From Prostheceraeus crozeri (taxonomy: Eukaryota; Platyhelminthes; Polycladida; Euryleptidae): a DNA stretch of 64,000 nucleotides. The position numbers and the translations under genes were made by a program. The stretch lies in assembly GCA_907163375.1 (NCBI GenBank), contig CAJQUW010005778.1, forward strand, positions 62,001 through 126,000, given 5' to 3'. The notes beneath the pieces are model-generated. The model ran no database searches. It saw nothing but the letters and a program-made list of their open reading frames with translations, and was not told the DNA's origin. Each line of letters begins with the position of its first letter. Within the stretch, counting starts at the first letter, position 1. Shown one piece after another: positions 47,177-56,884 of the stretch.

Positions 47177-47965
47177 ATGTGTTCAGCAGATTTAGACAAA
47201 ATTAATAATCATTTAGAAAATTTGATAGAGATTTTGGGTTCATCAAAATTTAGTACGACGTTAAAAATTATAACAACTACTTCATCACACACTTGTAATT
47301 TAGAACCCATTCTACATTTGGAACAAAATAAAAATTATCAAATTGCATTGACTAGTTTCTCTACATTTAACACTATTCAAAACGTTATCAAAGATGTGAA
47401 AGATCAATTTAGATATTCTACTGATAAAGGCAAAACATGGAAAATACTAACTTTTCTTCCTGGTTCTTACGAAGTTGAATCAATATCAAATGAAATTAAG
47501 AGAAATTTAGGTATATCATTTAAAGATAAGAAACAATTACATTTTGCAGTTGAACCGGCAGTTAATAAATTTTCTCTTACTTTAGACGAAAATCATCAAG
47601 TTGATTTTAATCATGATAGATCATTGTCAAAGCTATTAGGATTTAATAAACAAACCTATAGTCAAGGTTATCATTTAGGTGAGAAGATTCCAAAAATAAC
47701 TGAAATAAATTCAATTGTTGTACATTGTGACATTATTGAAGGAGGATATATAAATGGTAAATTATCAAATTTAATATTCAGTTTTCCAGCTTTTACTGTA
47801 CCCATTGGTTATAGATTAAATGTATTTCCACAAACATTAATATATTTTCCTATTACAAGAAAAACTATTAACAACATTAACATTAGAATCACTGATGAAA
47901 AAGGACAAGAAATAAATTTTGGAGGTGAAGAGATTATGATAGATCTTTTGGTTCGGGAGGTATAA
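47177..47965 (+). CDS. Probable penton / minor capsid protein, 262 aa
   Basis: The start is at 47177 in TTTAAAAATG. The protein is intact and beta-rich. The stretch YQIALTSFSTFNTIQNV, then FRYSTDKGKTWK, and FLPGSYEVESISNEIKRNLG follows the pattern I associate with the single-jelly-roll minor capsid (penton) protein of Polintons and adintoviruses. The C-terminus (INFGGEEIMIDLLVREV) fits a final capsid strand. It lies directly upstream of the packaging ATPase, as in other elements. I am moderately sure; a structure prediction would decide. It is one of the few core genes here without a break. Confidence 0.6.
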   Translation: MCSADLDKINNHLENLIEILGSSKFSTTLKIITTTSSHTCNLEPILHLEQNKNYQIALTSFSTFNTIQNVIKDVKDQFRYSTDKGKTWKILTFLPGSYEVESISNEIKRNLGISFKDKKQLHFAVEPAVNKFSLTLDENHQVDFNHDRSLSKLLGFNKQTYSQGYHLGEKIPKITEINSIVVHCDIIEGGYINGKLSNLIFSFPAFTVPIGYRLNVFPQTLIYFPITRKTINNINIRITDEKGQEINFGGEEIMIDLLVREV

Positions 47966-48018
47966 ACTCCTACGCGAAGCTAGAGAAGTTTAAACTCCCA
48001 CGCGAAGCTAGAGAAGTT
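47948..48018. repeat. Palindromic tandem at gene end
   Basis: GGAGGTATAAACTCC spans the penton stop codon. It is followed by two copies of AAACTCC-ACGCGAAGCTAGAGAAGTT-type sequence. Position and composition match the other 3'-end palindromes. Confidence 0.6.
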
Positions 48019-48074
48019 TAATTTTCTTCATCTTTAGAAACAAAAAAAATAAAAATAAAATTTTTTATTAAAAA

Positions 48075-48841
48075 ATGAGTGAAGTACTACCATTAAATAA
48101 AAAAAAACTTAAATTTAATCATCATCCAAATTTATCTAATAAAGTTTTGTCAGTTATTTGTGGAAGATCAGGTTGTGGAAAAACGTATCTATTATTTAAA
48201 ATTTTAACGACTCCAAATTTTTTGGATTATAATAATCTTATAATTTATACAACAACAGCAGAACAACCCGTCTATCAATTTTTAAAATATGGATTTGAAA
48301 ATAATCTTAAAAAAACAGCAATTGCTTCATTATTCAAAGAATATGAAAAATCTGAAGATGAAGAAGAAATAAGTTCGTGGTGTGAAGAAGCAGCAAAAAA
48401 TAATCAGTTAGTAGAATCTAATAAAAATAACCATATAAAGATACAATTAATAGATGATAGTGGTAATATGCAAGATCCTAGTAAACTAGATAAAACAATG
48501 AAACATTGTGTAATTTTTGATGATTGTGTTAATGATAGAAATCAGTCAGTACATAGAAATTATTTCACAAGAGGTAGACATAATAACTTTGTGTTTTTTA
48601 TTTAACACAAAGTATGTATTCATTAGACGGAAGTGTTATTAGAAAGAATGCAAATATATTTATACTATTTGAAATAAATGCAAGAAACTTAAGTGATTTG
48701 TTAAGAGATTTATGCGTAAGAAATAAAGATGAATTTAAACAATCGTGTAATAATGCTTGGTCAAAAGATTATGGCTTCATTACAATTAATATTGATAAAA
48801 AAATTCATGAAAGAGTTATCGAAAATATTTTCGCGGAGTGA
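48075..48841 (+). pseudogene. A32/FtsK-like packaging ATPase, one frameshift
   Basis: The start is at 48075 in TTATTAAAAAATG. Walker A is CGRSGCGKTYLLFK (about residues 30-43) and Walker B is KHCVIFDDCVND (about residues 143-154). A sensor-like FTRGRHNN follows. The first frame ends at 48605, but the protein continues in another frame (YLTQSMYSLDGSVIRKNANI, then a helical end). The change lies at a run of six T (48594-48599), so an assembly error is possible. Together the parts give about 255 residues, the normal size. Such ATPases pump DNA into virions. Confidence 0.85.
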
Positions 48842-48923
48842 TAAAAATATACAAATATAGTGTTACAATATTTTTTTTTATTTTATATATATATCAAATT
48901 TGTCTATCTTAGAAATTAGAAAA
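48842..48923. terminator. Convergent gene-end spacer
   Basis: A short AT-rich spacer between the 3' ends of the ATPase (plus) and polymerase (minus), with a T8 run and ATATATAT. No palindrome of the GC family is present. Its role as a transcript end is inferred from position. Confidence 0.35.
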
Positions 48924-49155
48924 TTAAAAAGGTTCAGTAGTTATTCCATCAGGTAAAATTTTTCTTTTATCATCAAATGGATCTAATGCTAATTTATGTT
49001 CTTCTTTTAAATACATGTTATGTTTTTTTGAATTAAGTCTATAATTACATGCTGTTTTTATTTCATTATTAAATAATACATTTTTATAATCTTGAAATGT
49101 TATTTGATTAGCCACTGATGCCTTTGAAATTCCTTTTAATGTTTTATGTGTTTTA

Positions 49156-49189
49156 ACGGGCGAAGCCCTGGAAGACATCTCCGATGTCC
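49156..49189. repeat. In-frame double-hairpin palindrome (polymerase)
   Basis: ACGGGCGAAGCCC then GACATCTCCGATGTC. Read on the coding strand it gives TSEMSSRASPV, between the motif C region and the C-terminus. Confidence 0.85.
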
Positions 49190-50092
49190 TAATATTATTA
49201 GTTGTATCATAACAGTAACATTTAGATTTTAAAAATATAGCTTCTGTTATGAAATCTTCATTTCCTTCTAATTCATCTTTTACTTTACATAAATCAGAAG
49301 GATGAATGATATCTTTTATTTTATCTATTTCTTCATCAAGTGTAGAATTATACGGTATTGTTAATTCTAAGAAAACAGAATCGGTATCTGTAAAGTGTAA
49401 TTTATAGTTTTTTGCCATAAGCAGGTGCTAAATAATCATATATAAATCTATACATAAATAGTTTAGCTAATTCTAATATAGTGAAACCAATAAAATTAAA
49501 CTTATCATGTTTTACGCTAATTCGACGTAAATGTGCAGCACATAGTTCATCACTAAATCTAGTAGTTCTTTTATATGTAGGTTTCCTTGTTAAATTTTGA
49601 AACCTATCTTTATCATAAACTATTTCAATATTTTGTCTATTACGCACATTTTCTAAAGTCTTACCATAAAATGCATTATTCATTAATTTGAAGAACACGT
49701 TTCCAAAATCATCTTTATTTCTTTTAGCTATTTTACGTTTTTCAATATTGAACTCTATATAATTTTTTAACCATTTAGATTTTCTATACTCTAGTTTTCG
49801 ATGTATTTTGGTGAGAATCATTCCATGATCTAAATACCAATCTAGCATTCTTCCTTCAACAACATACTTTCCTTTATTGCTTTGTGTTAACATAAGTTTT
49901 TTTGTTGGTCTATATTTCTTAGGAATTAAAGATTTTTGATAATCTGAAAAATCTTCTATATTAGGAATTTTGTTTTCGGGACAGAAAGGAAAATATTTTG
50001 TTTTATCTTTTATATAATCAGGGTATACTAAATCAACTTCATATACATAACCAAAATTATTTTCACCATCATATGTTCTTTGATAATCTAGA

Positions 50093-50128
50093 ACGGGCGA
50101 AGCCCTAGTAGACATCTCTGATGTCGTA
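50093..50128. repeat. In-frame double-hairpin palindrome (polymerase)
   Basis: ACGGGCGAAGCCC then GACATCTCTGATGTC. The coding strand reads TSEMSTRASPV, shortly after motif A. Confidence 0.85.
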
Positions 50129-50467
50129 CGAATATTACACCATGACATTTCACCTGTTGGTAATTCTTGTATCATGCAAGAAGAATATAAGCTATTAAAA
50201 TCATAATATAACAAATAGTTTTCTCTCATGAATTCATCAATTGCTTTTTCACGTTCTACTCCTTCTCGTTTCGTTCGAAAAATTTCTAATATTTTTTCTT
50301 TTTCTTCTGGAGATAAAGGTTTCATTATTCCATATTCTTGTGGATTTACTTTCTTATTATAACATTTAACATATCTATTACCTAAAACTGATGAAACTCC
50401 ACCTCTAATTCCAGATTCAAAAAATAATAATTTATCATATGTATTTTCTTTATAATGTTTAAGTTTA

Positions 50468-50498
50468 ACGGACTTTGTCCTAGAGCCATCGGCTTGAA
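50468..50498. repeat. In-frame double-hairpin palindrome (polymerase)
   Basis: GGACTTTGTCC then AGCCATCGGCT. The coding strand reads QADGSRTKSVK, after the WLAGLKHTG block. More diverged than the others. Confidence 0.65.
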
Positions 50499-51218
50499 CA
50501 CCAGTATGTTTTAATCCTGCTAGCCATGTTAAACCTGGTGTAGAATAACAATAACATGGATCTATTCCGTAATATTCTAAACACATATCACGAAAGTTTT
50601 CAAAAAGATCAGCTAGTATTAATACATCTATCTGTAGATATTTCATTGTATAATCATACATTGTTTTACAATTTAACTCTCTCCAATTTTTTTCAGCTTC
50701 TGCATAGTCTTCGTCAGATAATTTTGATTGTTTTAATGTTGATTTAAATTTATTTATTGGAGGAAGTTGTTCTTCTTCCATAATTTTATTCACAGAATTA
50801 AAATCTGTCTTCGACTGTGAACCACAGGTTTTATCTCCAGTTATATACTCATACGGAAATATTCCTTTTAAAGGTTTTAAATTATATTTATTTAATATTT
50901 TACATTGTTCAGATTTCAAAGTTTTTCCCATAACATCTAATGAATAAGGAGTAAAAAATCTAAATGCATCTAAAATTCTAATGCAACCTAATTGCATTGA
51001 AAAATATTCTTCTTCTGTTTTACATAGTACATTTATTTGTTGTTGTTGTAATTTTTCAGATGAAAATAAATCTTTCATTACTAGATGGAAATCATATTTA
51101 GAACCATTGTAGAAATATATAGGAAACAAAGTTATATTTAAATTTATTAGCATTAAGATTACAAGAATTATGTGCTGCACCTCTATATAATCCATTTAGA
51201 TGATCATGATCTTTTACC

Positions 51219-51250
51219 TTGACGGCAGAGCCGTCGCTTCGCTTGTCAAG
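51219..51250. repeat. In-frame nested palindrome (polymerase)
   Basis: GACGGCAGAGCCGTC inside a longer CTTGAC...GTCAAG pair. The coding strand reads LDKRSDGSAVK, directly before the HNH-like KDHDHLNG. Confidence 0.75.
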
Positions 51251-51613
51251 ATATCTACCTTTGCCATTTTTATAATTTTTTGTAAATTCTCTTCCACAGT
51301 AATAACATTTTGTTTCATTAATAAAATTTAATTTTTCTTTTTCTGTTAATGGCATCATTGGAATATTTGTTTCAAGCAATTGTGAAAAACGTCCTTGTAA
51401 TTCTTCTACTTTCTTTGTAAACATTTCTGAACTATCTTCACCATAGTATTGTAAATATTCTGATTTAAATAATTCAGGATAATTTGAATGAATGTACATT
51501 CCCCAACATAATGGTTTTTGTTCAAATAAATATTTTTCTTTACTTTGTTCAGCTGAACTTTTTCCAGGTGCACTTTTTTCAGAATTATAATTTTCAGAAT
51601 TATAATTTTCAGA

Positions 51614-51645
51614 ATCGGGTGAAGCCCTGGAACTTTCCGTTCGAT
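51614..51645. repeat. In-frame double-hairpin palindrome (polymerase)
   Basis: ATCGGGTGAAGCCC then GAACTTTCCGTTCGAT. The coding strand reads NRTESSRASPD, after the exonuclease CDFEAYN motif. A tandem short repeat (TCAGAATTATAATT) adjoins it. Confidence 0.8.
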
Positions 51646-52117
51646 TTTGTGTCATATTAACATTATATGCTTCAAAATCACAATAAATAGTAAAGGGTAC
51701 TTTATTTTTAAAATACCATTTATTATATTCTAAATAATCATCTTTAGGAAAAGTATTTTGAACTGCTTCATTTTGTTGGCAATTCTCCAAATGTCTATTC
51801 ATTTCTTCTAAAGTTCTAAAACTTGTCATACATTGAAGACAAGGAAAATTTTTATTATCTGAAGTTTTTGTAAATATAGAAACATCTTTACACAATATAA
51901 AATGACCCTGATAATATAATATATTCGCTTGTGCTGGTGTTTTGACTGTTCTAGTTTTTCAAATTTATCTTGATATATTTCATGTGTTTCATTAATTTCT
52001 TTTGTAATATTAAATGTATTTTGATGATAATTTTGATTTAATATTTGTAGCTGATAAATATATTCTTTATCATATTGTTCTTTATATTGTTGTAGACATT
52101 TTTTTAAACATTCATTT

Positions 52118-52151
52118 AATCGGAGCGAAGCTCCTCTGGCTTTAGCCGATT
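52118..52151. repeat. In-frame double-hairpin palindrome (polymerase)
   Basis: AATCGGAGCGAAGCTCC then TCTGGCTTTAGCCGATT, identical in type to the TIR palindromes. The coding strand reads ESAKARGASLRLN. Confidence 0.85.
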
Positions 52152-53286
52152 CTTTATTTTCTTCATTATTTAATTCTTTATTATTTTCTTCATTTAATTT
52201 TTGAATTGTTTCTATCTCATTTTGATATTTATGGTGATATTCTTGTAGCAACATTTTATTTGTTGTTGATAATCTATTTTACATTTTTGTAAACTTTTAT
52301 TTAAATTTTCTAATTTTTGTTGATATTCTGAAGATAAAGATGAATATTTGTAATTATAATCATCAGTACGTCCTTTATAATTATTATGATTAATCATTAT
52401 TGGTGATAGTGTTTTAACAAGTTCAAATTTTTCAGTACATATTATTTTTCCTTGGTAAAAAATATTATGATGCATGTAATTTCCTCTATCATTATATACT
52501 ATTTCTGATTGACATAAATTTTTATTATTCAAATAAAATTTTTTTGAATCTGAGTAAAGTGGAGTAATTTTACCAATAGAAACATAATTCACATTTAATT
52601 CAAAAACATTTACTTCTATTAAATTTTTATTCTTTTTATGAAACTTTATTAATCTATTATAATCATATGGAAATTCATCTAAGCCATCAGAAAGATCAAA
52701 TTCATTTATGTATTCTTCTTTATTATAATGACTTAGTCTTTCTTTATGATATTCTGCAGGATGTAAATGTGCTATAATACTCCACAGAAAACAATAATCA
52801 TCTTCATTTTTTATGTTGATTATTTGTGGTGAACTGAAAGGTAAAGAAACATAACTACCACCAGTATTATTTTTATATTTATCAATTACTATTTTCTTAG
52901 ATAGTATTTTAACAAATCTCCAACCAGATTCACGTAACTGGGCTTCAATTATACAATTTTCTAATTTAAGTATCATCGATTCAAATATGGGTTGTATATC
53001 ATTTACATTATGAATTTCTTGTGAATTTGTAAAATGTCCTTGTATTATTTCTTCAGGAATTCCATCAGGTCCATTTTTTGTATAAAGTACTTCTACATTC
53101 ATATAACATTTGAAAGATTTCTTAAATATATTATAAAAGTTGGTTAGAATATCAGAAAAAGTTTTATCGGTTTCATTATATTCAAAAGACTGATTAAATA
53201 AATATTTTATATTTGCTAAGGCTTCATCGTTTCGTTCAGCTTCATCAAATTCATCAGTATCGCCAAATAAATATCTTCCATCTGGT

Positions 53287-53320
53287 ACGGGCGAAGCCCT
53301 GGAAGACATCTCCGATGTCC
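53287..53320. repeat. In-frame double-hairpin palindrome (polymerase)
   Basis: ACGGGCGAAGCCC then GACATCTCCGATGTC. The coding strand reads TSEMSSRASPV. It is one of two tandem palindromes five bases apart. Confidence 0.85.
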
Positions 53321-53325
53321 CATGT

Positions 53326-53355
53326 ACGGGCGAAGCCCTAGAACCTTCGGTTTGT
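53326..53355. repeat. In-frame double-hairpin palindrome (polymerase)
   Basis: ACGGGCGAAGCCC then GAACCTTCGGTTTG. The coding strand reads QTEGSRASPV. It immediately neighbours the previous palindrome. Confidence 0.85.
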
Positions 53356-53606
53356 ATGGTCTCATCTTCACTATTAAAAACTTTTTTATATTCCGAATGT
53401 GAATAATCATCAAACATTTTTTTAACTTTTATATCAGTAGGCAATGTTTCTAGATAGTTTTTATAACTATTTAATTTTAATATATTTCCTTCATCAACTC
53501 GTTCTACATTTTGTAAATGCAATTTACTATTTAAATGAGATTGATAACTTCTTTTTGTTTGCAACTTTTTTTTACATAAGACACAATAAAACTTGGTATT
53601 TTCCAT

Positions 53607-53763
53607 TTTTTTATTTTTTAAGGAAAAATTTGTGTTTTAATTTTAGATATAAACATTCTAATATTTAGGACTTGAGTGTTATTTTATATTATTATATATT
53701 TCACGTTCTTTAGTTATTTTTTTCTTTATCACATTAAGTTTTATCATATTAAGTTTTATCTTA
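53607..53763 (-). promoter_or_regulatory. AT-rich upstream region of the polymerase gene
   Basis: On the minus strand the polymerase ATG is preceded by T-rich sequence ending TTTTTTAAAAAATAAAAAAATG-like context. Part of this spacer (53735-53775) is a short tandem repeat containing TTAAGTTT(T/C)ATCATA. The promoter role is inferred. Confidence 0.45.
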
Positions 53764-55059
53764 TTAAGTTTCATCATATAATGTTTTATCAAAAGATAAT
53801 TTAAATTTTTTTTCACTAACTATTGATTCATCATCATCATCATAAATTGTTTCTTCATCATCATCATAAATTGTTTCTTCATCATCATAAATTACACTTT
53901 TTGGTATAGGATGCCCTTCCATGATAGGATACCATTCTCTTATTGGAATATCTAATTCTAAATTACATCTTTTATCTGATAATAATATAATAGAGAAAAA
54001 TATTGGTCTTTGATCTCTTTTGGAAAATTTAATAACACCACCATAATTTGAATCACTTTTAGTTTTAGTTAAAGATGATAAAATTTTAAATTGATTAGAT
54101 GTAAATCCTAATTTAAATTTTGTAGACCCGACACATAGTTGTCTAACAGTATCTTCAACTATGCCATCATTATTATTTTCAATTGTAAGAAAATGAAATT
54201 TAGATAAATTTTTATAATTACTAATATTTTTATAATCTTTTTTACCATTTACACCTTTTTCAGATGTTACAGAATCATCATTATTATCATAAGATTCTCT
54301 AAGATCGGGCAAAGCCCTAGAACCTTCAGTTCGTTTATTATGAATATGATTATGGTCATTGTTAATAGTATAAGGTGTAGTCCACATATAAATTTTCTCT
54401 TGTTGAGCTAAACCATTTATATAAGATTTTAATAAATTAATATTTAAGTTGGAATATAATCCTATATACGTATCATCATCATATCTTTGGGGCATTTCTA
54501 ATGTTTCTTGTTTATAAATTGTGTCTCTATAATAAACTTGACATAATAATTCTTCATTATGTTTTTTACTTTCAATATGAATATTGTATTGATTTTGATC
54601 ATCAACAAATAATCTTATTTTTTCTTTGGAAAAAGATTTTAATTTTTTAACTAATTCTTTAATATTGATATAATTGATAATTTTAGTTTCTATCCAATCA
54701 GTATTACTAATTGGTAACACTGCTCTAATAAATCCATAAACATTATTATGACCTATTATAACCATATTTTCTTTATTTAATTCAACATAAGCTACATCAT
54801 TATATTTACTTACAATCTCCATAAATTTAATAAATGGATCCCCCGGAAATAAACAATAATTAGTTTCTATAGAAGGTAAACCTTTAGTCTGTTCTCTAAA
54901 TATTTCGGCTTGTAATTGAAATAAAATATTAACATCTATACATGGATTATTATTATTATTATTATCAAAACATTTATTTTCAAATCCCGTTGATCTCGTC
55001 GAATAAGAAGAACAGGATGATGCGGGCGAATATAATTTTTTTAAATTTGGATTTTCCAT
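53764..55059 (-). CDS. Unknown 431-aa protein, possibly sliding-clamp-like
   Basis: An intact protein, transcribed towards the polymerase gene. It starts at 55059 in TAAAAAAATGG. Two similar halves are suggested. Residues about 80-190 (VAYVELNKENMVIIGHNNV; INIKELVKKLKSFSKEKIRL) and 290-370 (FKLGFTSNQFKILSSLTKT; RPIFFSIILL) resemble the strand-helix-strand layout of PCNA-type clamps. This is inferred from pattern only. In between lies a palindrome-encoded insert (RTEGSRALPD). The C-terminus has a short acidic repeat (YDDDEETIYDDDDE). Its position beside the polymerase fits a replication accessory factor. It could instead be an unrelated structural protein. Confidence 0.45.
   Translation of the reverse strand: MENPNLKKLYSPASSCSSYSTRSTGFENKCFDNNNNNNPCIDVNILFQLQAEIFREQTKGLPSIETNYCLFPGDPFIKFMEIVSKYNDVAYVELNKENMVIIGHNNVYGFIRAVLPISNTDWIETKIINYINIKELVKKLKSFSKEKIRLFVDDQNQYNIHIESKKHNEELLCQVYYRDTIYKQETLEMPQRYDDDTYIGLYSNLNINLLKSYINGLAQQEKIYMWTTPYTINNDHNHIHNKRTEGSRALPDLRESYDNNDDSVTSEKGVNGKKDYKNISNYKNLSKFHFLTIENNNDGIVEDTVRQLCVGSTKFKLGFTSNQFKILSSLTKTKSDSNYGGVIKFSKRDQRPIFFSIILLSDKRCNLELDIPIREWYPIMEGHPIPKSVIYDDEETIYDDDEETIYDDDDESIVSEKKFKLSFDKTLYDET
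54304..54334. repeat. In-frame double-hairpin palindrome (clamp-like gene)
   Basis: ATCGGGCAAAGCCC then GAACCTTCAGTTCG. The coding strand reads RTEGSRALPDL. It sits between the two putative halves of the protein. Confidence 0.8.
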
Positions 55060-55248
55060 TTTTTTATTTTTATTAGAAAAAATTTTATTTTTTATTTTTA
55101 TTAGAAAAAATTTTATTTTTATCAGAAAAAATTTTATTAGAAAAAATTTTATTTTTTATTTTTATTAGAAAAAATTTTATTTTTATTAGAAAAAATTTTA
55201 TTTTTTTATTTTTATTAGAAAAAATTTTATTTTTTTATTGTTTTAAAA
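55060..55248. promoter_or_regulatory. Divergent promoter region with AT tandem repeat
   Basis: This spacer lies between two divergent genes. It consists of about eight copies of a short unit close to TTTTTATTAGAAAAAATTTTA. Both start codons sit at its edges in T-run plus TAAAAATG context, so it probably drives both genes. Confidence 0.6.
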
Positions 55249-55581
55249 ATGATGTTACCAAATGTTGGTGGAGGTGCATATATCCCGAATAATCGTGAAT
55301 TAGAAATAGAGATAGAAAATTATATTATGAAAACTGGAGACGTTTTATCTGGTCCATTGCATCTTTCTATTCTTCCACAACAAAATACAGAGTTAACAAA
55401 TAAACAATATGTTGATGCACAAATCAATGACTTAAAAGAAAAATATATAAACGATGTTTTGGTTCCACTGATGAATGAATTGAAGTTGCTTAAACTTAAT
55501 GACAAATCATTAAACGAAAAATTATTAAAACTTGATAAAAAGGATAGAGAGCTAGAAAGCAGATATAGCAAAACTTTTTAA
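55249..55581 (+). CDS. Small fibre-like protein, 110 aa
   Basis: The start is at 55249 in TTTTAAAAATG. Residues about 27-60 read MKTGDVLSGPLHLS then ELTNKQYVDAQI. This matches the collar motif of many phage tail-fibre proteins (GDxMTGPLxL...NKxYVD). The rest is a coiled coil (NELKLLKLNDKSLNEKLLK). A short trimeric fibre or spike on the particle is a reasonable inference. No receptor-binding head is present; one could be on the next gene or lost. The motif is short, so confidence is moderate. Confidence 0.55.
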   Translation: MMLPNVGGGAYIPNNRELEIEIENYIMKTGDVLSGPLHLSILPQQNTELTNKQYVDAQINDLKEKYINDVLVPLMNELKLLKLNDKSLNEKLLKLDKKDRELESRYSKTF

Positions 55582-55665
55582 AAAGATTTCTGAACAATCA
55601 AAAATTTTAATATACTTTCTTTAAATTTAAAATCTGCTGTAATTAAAAATAAACATCAGATAAAA

Positions 55666-56139
55666 ATGTTAAAAGAACAATTAGAAGATGAAATAGAAAA
55701 ACTACCTGAAAGAATTAAAAAAAATTTAAAGCAGTTACAAACTACATTCCAAAAAAGTGTTGATGAATTGAGTTCTAAAATTACTCAACAAATGAAAAAG
55801 ATGAATAGAATAATAAATGAAGTAAACTCACTTAATCAAAAAGTTGATAAAATGAAAACTCTTAAAATCAATTTAGAAAATGAATTAAAGAAAAATTTAC
55901 AAGAAAACTCTAAAGAAAATAAAGAACAGTTAGATTCTGTTAAAAGACAATTAGATGTTCTTAAAATTAAGTTAAATGCACTAAAACGGTTTCCGTTGAA
56001 GATTAATCAGCAGAAAATGCAAGTTAATAGAAAAGAAATTAAAGTACATCACACGCTGCTTGACGCAATAGATAAAGTGCAACAGTCAATTAATAAAGTT
56101 ATCTCGAAGTTGTTGTCCATTCACAAACGTAAATCTTGA
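55666..56139 (+). CDS. Coiled-coil protein, 157 aa
   Basis: The start is at 55666 in GATAAAAATG. It is almost wholly coiled coil (LEDEIEKLPERIKKNLKQLQ; KQLDSVK-like heptads) and highly charged, ending in a basic tail (SIHKRKS). It follows the fibre-like gene by 84 bases and may work with it as a stalk, but this is only positional inference. It is intact. Its stop codon is followed within 30 bases by a palindrome cluster. Confidence 0.6.
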   Translation: MLKEQLEDEIEKLPERIKKNLKQLQTTFQKSVDELSSKITQQMKKMNRIINEVNSLNQKVDKMKTLKINLENELKKNLQENSKENKEQLDSVKRQLDVLKIKLNALKRFPLKINQQKMQVNRKEIKVHHTLLDAIDKVQQSINKVISKLLSIHKRKS

Positions 56140-56164
56140 TCGACGAAGTCTTGGGTTTCTAACC

Positions 56165-56215
56165 TATCGGAGCGAAGCTCCTCGAGGCTTTAGCCGATCG
56201 GACCAAAGGTCCTCA
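56165..56215. repeat. Triple-hairpin palindrome at gene end
   Basis: ATCGGAGCGAAGCTCC, then GGCTTTAGCCGAT, then CGGACCAAAGGTCC. It lies 26 bases after the coiled-coil gene. The third hairpin, GGACCAAAGGTCC, is related to the one at 58930. Confidence 0.85.
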
Positions 56216-56271
56216 GGTTACTAACCAATCGTAAATATTTTTTTCTCAAAAGTCAAATTTAATCCTAAAAA

Positions 56272-56788
56272 ATGCCTATAATTTATAAACACAATCTTAA
56301 ACATTTTGCATCAAATAATAAAATTGCTCATGAACCATCTCAGAAACCTGTTGTACCATTATGATAGTGTAGAAACAGTCGGAACACAAAAGTTCCTAGG
56401 CACCGCAGGTGTCGTCCAAAAAGAAGGGGCTGGCATCTTTTCTGGTATTGGAAGTATCGTTAACTTAATTAAAAATAATAAAGATTTGATTACATCTGCT
56501 GCAAAAGGAGCAGCTGCTCTAGGTAGTACAGCTAGTGCAATATCAAATGCTGTTAAGTCTCAAAACGAATTAAAACAACTAGAAGCTATTCGTAAACTTA
56601 GGAATGATTCTGAAGAACTAAAAAATTTAAAAAAACTTTCAGATGAAACAAAAAATAAAATTGCTAACATAGCTGTGGGGGGTGAAACCTTGAGGAGCGG
56701 AGCTCCGTCTAATAGTAAACATAATGAAAATAAAAATAATAAAAAAACAATTGAAGAAATAAGAGGTAATGGGCTAGCAAAATTCTAA
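56272..56788 (+). pseudogene. pVI-like membrane-active virion protein, broken
   Basis: The ATG at 56272 (CCTAAAAAATG) opens MPIIYKHNLKHFASNN, which stops near 56363. The body is in another frame: GAGIFSGIGSIVNLIKNN, a glycine-rich amphipathic helix, then AAKGAAALGSTASAISNAV and a coiled coil (ELKQLEAIRKLRNDSEELK). This layout recalls adenovirus pVI-type and adintovirus small virion proteins that disrupt membranes. It lies directly before the major capsid gene. A palindrome at 56694-56706 adds LRSGAPS in frame near the C-terminus. The frame break near 56355 may be real. Confidence 0.5.
56694..56706. repeat. In-frame palindrome (pVI-like gene)
   Basis: GGAGCGGAGCTCC, a single hairpin of the family, read in frame as part of LRSGAPS on the plus strand. 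Confidence 0.7.
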
Positions 56789-56884
56789 AATTATATTTTA
56801 GTAAAATTATTTAAGTAAAATTTTTTTAGTAAAATTTTTTTCTGTCTGTGAGAAAAACAAAAAGTCAAATTATTTTTTATAAAA

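Larger units (their letters stand above)
48924..53606 (-). pseudogene. Protein-primed DNA polymerase B, several frameshifts
   Basis: This is the element's replicative polymerase. It starts at 53606 with a C2H2 finger (CVLCKKKLQTKRSYQSHLN). The N-terminal block NTGGSYVSLPF and NEDDYCFLWSIIAHLHPAEY is typical of Polinton polymerases. Exonuclease IYCDFEAYN and an HNH-like VKDHDHLNGLYRGAAHNSC follow. The polymerase core has motif A YYDFNSLYSS, motif B KLMNNAFYGKT and motif C FTDTDSVF. Frame changes lie near 52235, 51940, 51150 and 49410 (the last at a run of six A on this strand). At least eight double-hairpin palindromes sit inside, all open in the coding frame, adding peptides such as SRASP. 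All catalytic motifs remain. Confidence 0.9.
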
